DNA of 5,972 nt, from positions 1 to 5,972 of the forward strand of contig JAAZME010000035.1 of the NCBI GenBank assembly GCA_012798975.1. Reading direction: 5' to 3'. The DNA comes from Gallicola sp. Lineage in GTDB: Bacteria; Bacillota; Clostridia; Tissierellales; Peptoniphilaceae. A program made the translations under genes and the position numbers. Every line of letters begins with the position of its first letter. Position 1 is the first letter of the stretch. Under the pieces are notes generated by a model. It saw nothing but the letters and a program-made list of their open reading frames with translations, had not been told where the DNA came from and made no database searches. Of this stretch, positions 5,608 to 5,972 are shown piece by piece.

Positions 5608-5972
5608 ATGAAGAGCAAATATGATCAATCTCTGTTAATTGTCACACTGCTGCTGTTTCTTATAGGTCTTGTAATGGTCTATAGTTCCTCTTGGCCGGCT
5701 TCTGCAGCTGAAAATAATTCTCCATTCTTTATTTTTCAGCGGCAGCTGCTATTTGGTCTTGCAGGTATAGTAGTGATGCTTTTTTGCATGAAGTTTCCCT
5801 ATAAGATATTCAAAAATTATGCTATTCCGATATTCGTTATTTCACTATTTCTGGCTCTTTTGGTTCACAGCCCCTTGGGTTCTACTGTAAATAATGCGAG
5901 AAGATGGCTTGAAATAGGCGGAATGCGCTTTATGCCTTCTGATGTATTGAAATTCGGAGCGGTTTGCATTTC
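5608..5972 (+). CDS. ftsW: SEDS peptidoglycan glycosyltransferase, FtsW/SpoVE type (3' end cut off)
   Basis: 121 codons are visible before the right edge, about a third of a usual SEDS protein. After a short polar N-terminus (MKSKYDQS) come hydrophobic segments at about 9-27, 47-62 and 72-88. The first contains the family hallmark GLVMVYSSS (20-28). Then comes NNARRWLEIGGMRFMPSDVLKFG (95-117), the counterpart of the FtsW/SpoVE/RodA motif that usually reads NGAxRWIxxGxxxxQPSExxK. Here the acidic residue is Asp (D112) rather than the usual Glu. SEDS proteins polymerise lipid II into glycan strands at the membrane with a partner class B PBP. The position after murD fits ftsW or spoVE, and the visible part does not separate the two or exclude SpoVE. 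It probably shares a transcript with murD. The catalytic Asp of the large extracellular loop lies beyond the window. Confidence 0.92.
   Translation, partial: MKSKYDQSLLIVTLLLFLIGLVMVYSSSWPASAAENNSPFFIFQRQLLFGLAGIVVMLFCMKFPYKIFKNYAIPIFVISLFLALLVHSPLGSTVNNARRWLEIGGMRFMPSDVLKFGAVCI

Noticed and set aside
5135..5628. Two minus-strand open frames opposite the end of murD
   Set aside because: Both lie within strongly conserved murD sequence on the other strand and show no recognisable motif.

Overview
This AT-rich window is part of a dcw (division and cell wall) cluster from a Gram-positive bacterium. A low-GC Firmicute of the class Clostridia is most likely. The reasons are the gene order mraZ-rsmH-ftsL-(PASTA-containing class B PBP)-murD-ftsW/spoVE, the strong purine-rich Shine-Dalgarno sites, the Lys/Glu/Ile-rich proteins and the SpoVD-like PBP. 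The genus cannot be named from this sequence. All genes are on the + strand. mraZ is cut by the left edge and ftsW/spoVE by the right edge.

Region 1-4148 is one tightly packed unit. It holds mraZ (transcription factor of the cluster), rsmH (16S rRNA C1402 methyltransferase), a small bitopic FtsL-like divisome protein, and a 765-residue class B penicillin-binding protein with two C-terminal PASTA domains. Gaps between these genes are 10-17 bp, which suggests co-transcription from a promoter left of the window.

Region 4149-4267 is the one real break. It carries a perfect 11-bp inverted repeat (probable intrinsic terminator), then a good sigma-A type promoter (TTGTAG-17-TATAAT), then the murD ribosome binding site. 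Many relatives have mraY, murF and often murE at this point, and none of the three is present here. The strongest Shine-Dalgarno site in the window lies inside the end of the PBP gene. It precedes an ATG that opens a 28-codon reading frame whose first residues faintly resemble a MurF N-terminus. It may be the scar of a lost downstream gene, or a leader peptide that acts on the terminator.

Region 4268-5972 starts a second unit with murD (UDP-MurNAc-L-Ala:D-Glu ligase) and the first 121 codons of a SEDS polymerase (FtsW/SpoVE). The murD stop codon overlaps the ftsW Shine-Dalgarno site.

Together the genes cover control of the cluster (MraZ), ribosome modification (RsmH), septum assembly (FtsL), transpeptidation (PBP), cytoplasmic precursor synthesis (MurD) and glycan polymerisation (FtsW/SpoVE). 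A SEDS protein and a class B PBP normally work as a pair, yet here they appear to sit in separate transcription units. I see no mobile element, CRISPR array, tRNA or rRNA, and no convincing new system. The unusual part is the intergenic region between the PBP gene and murD.
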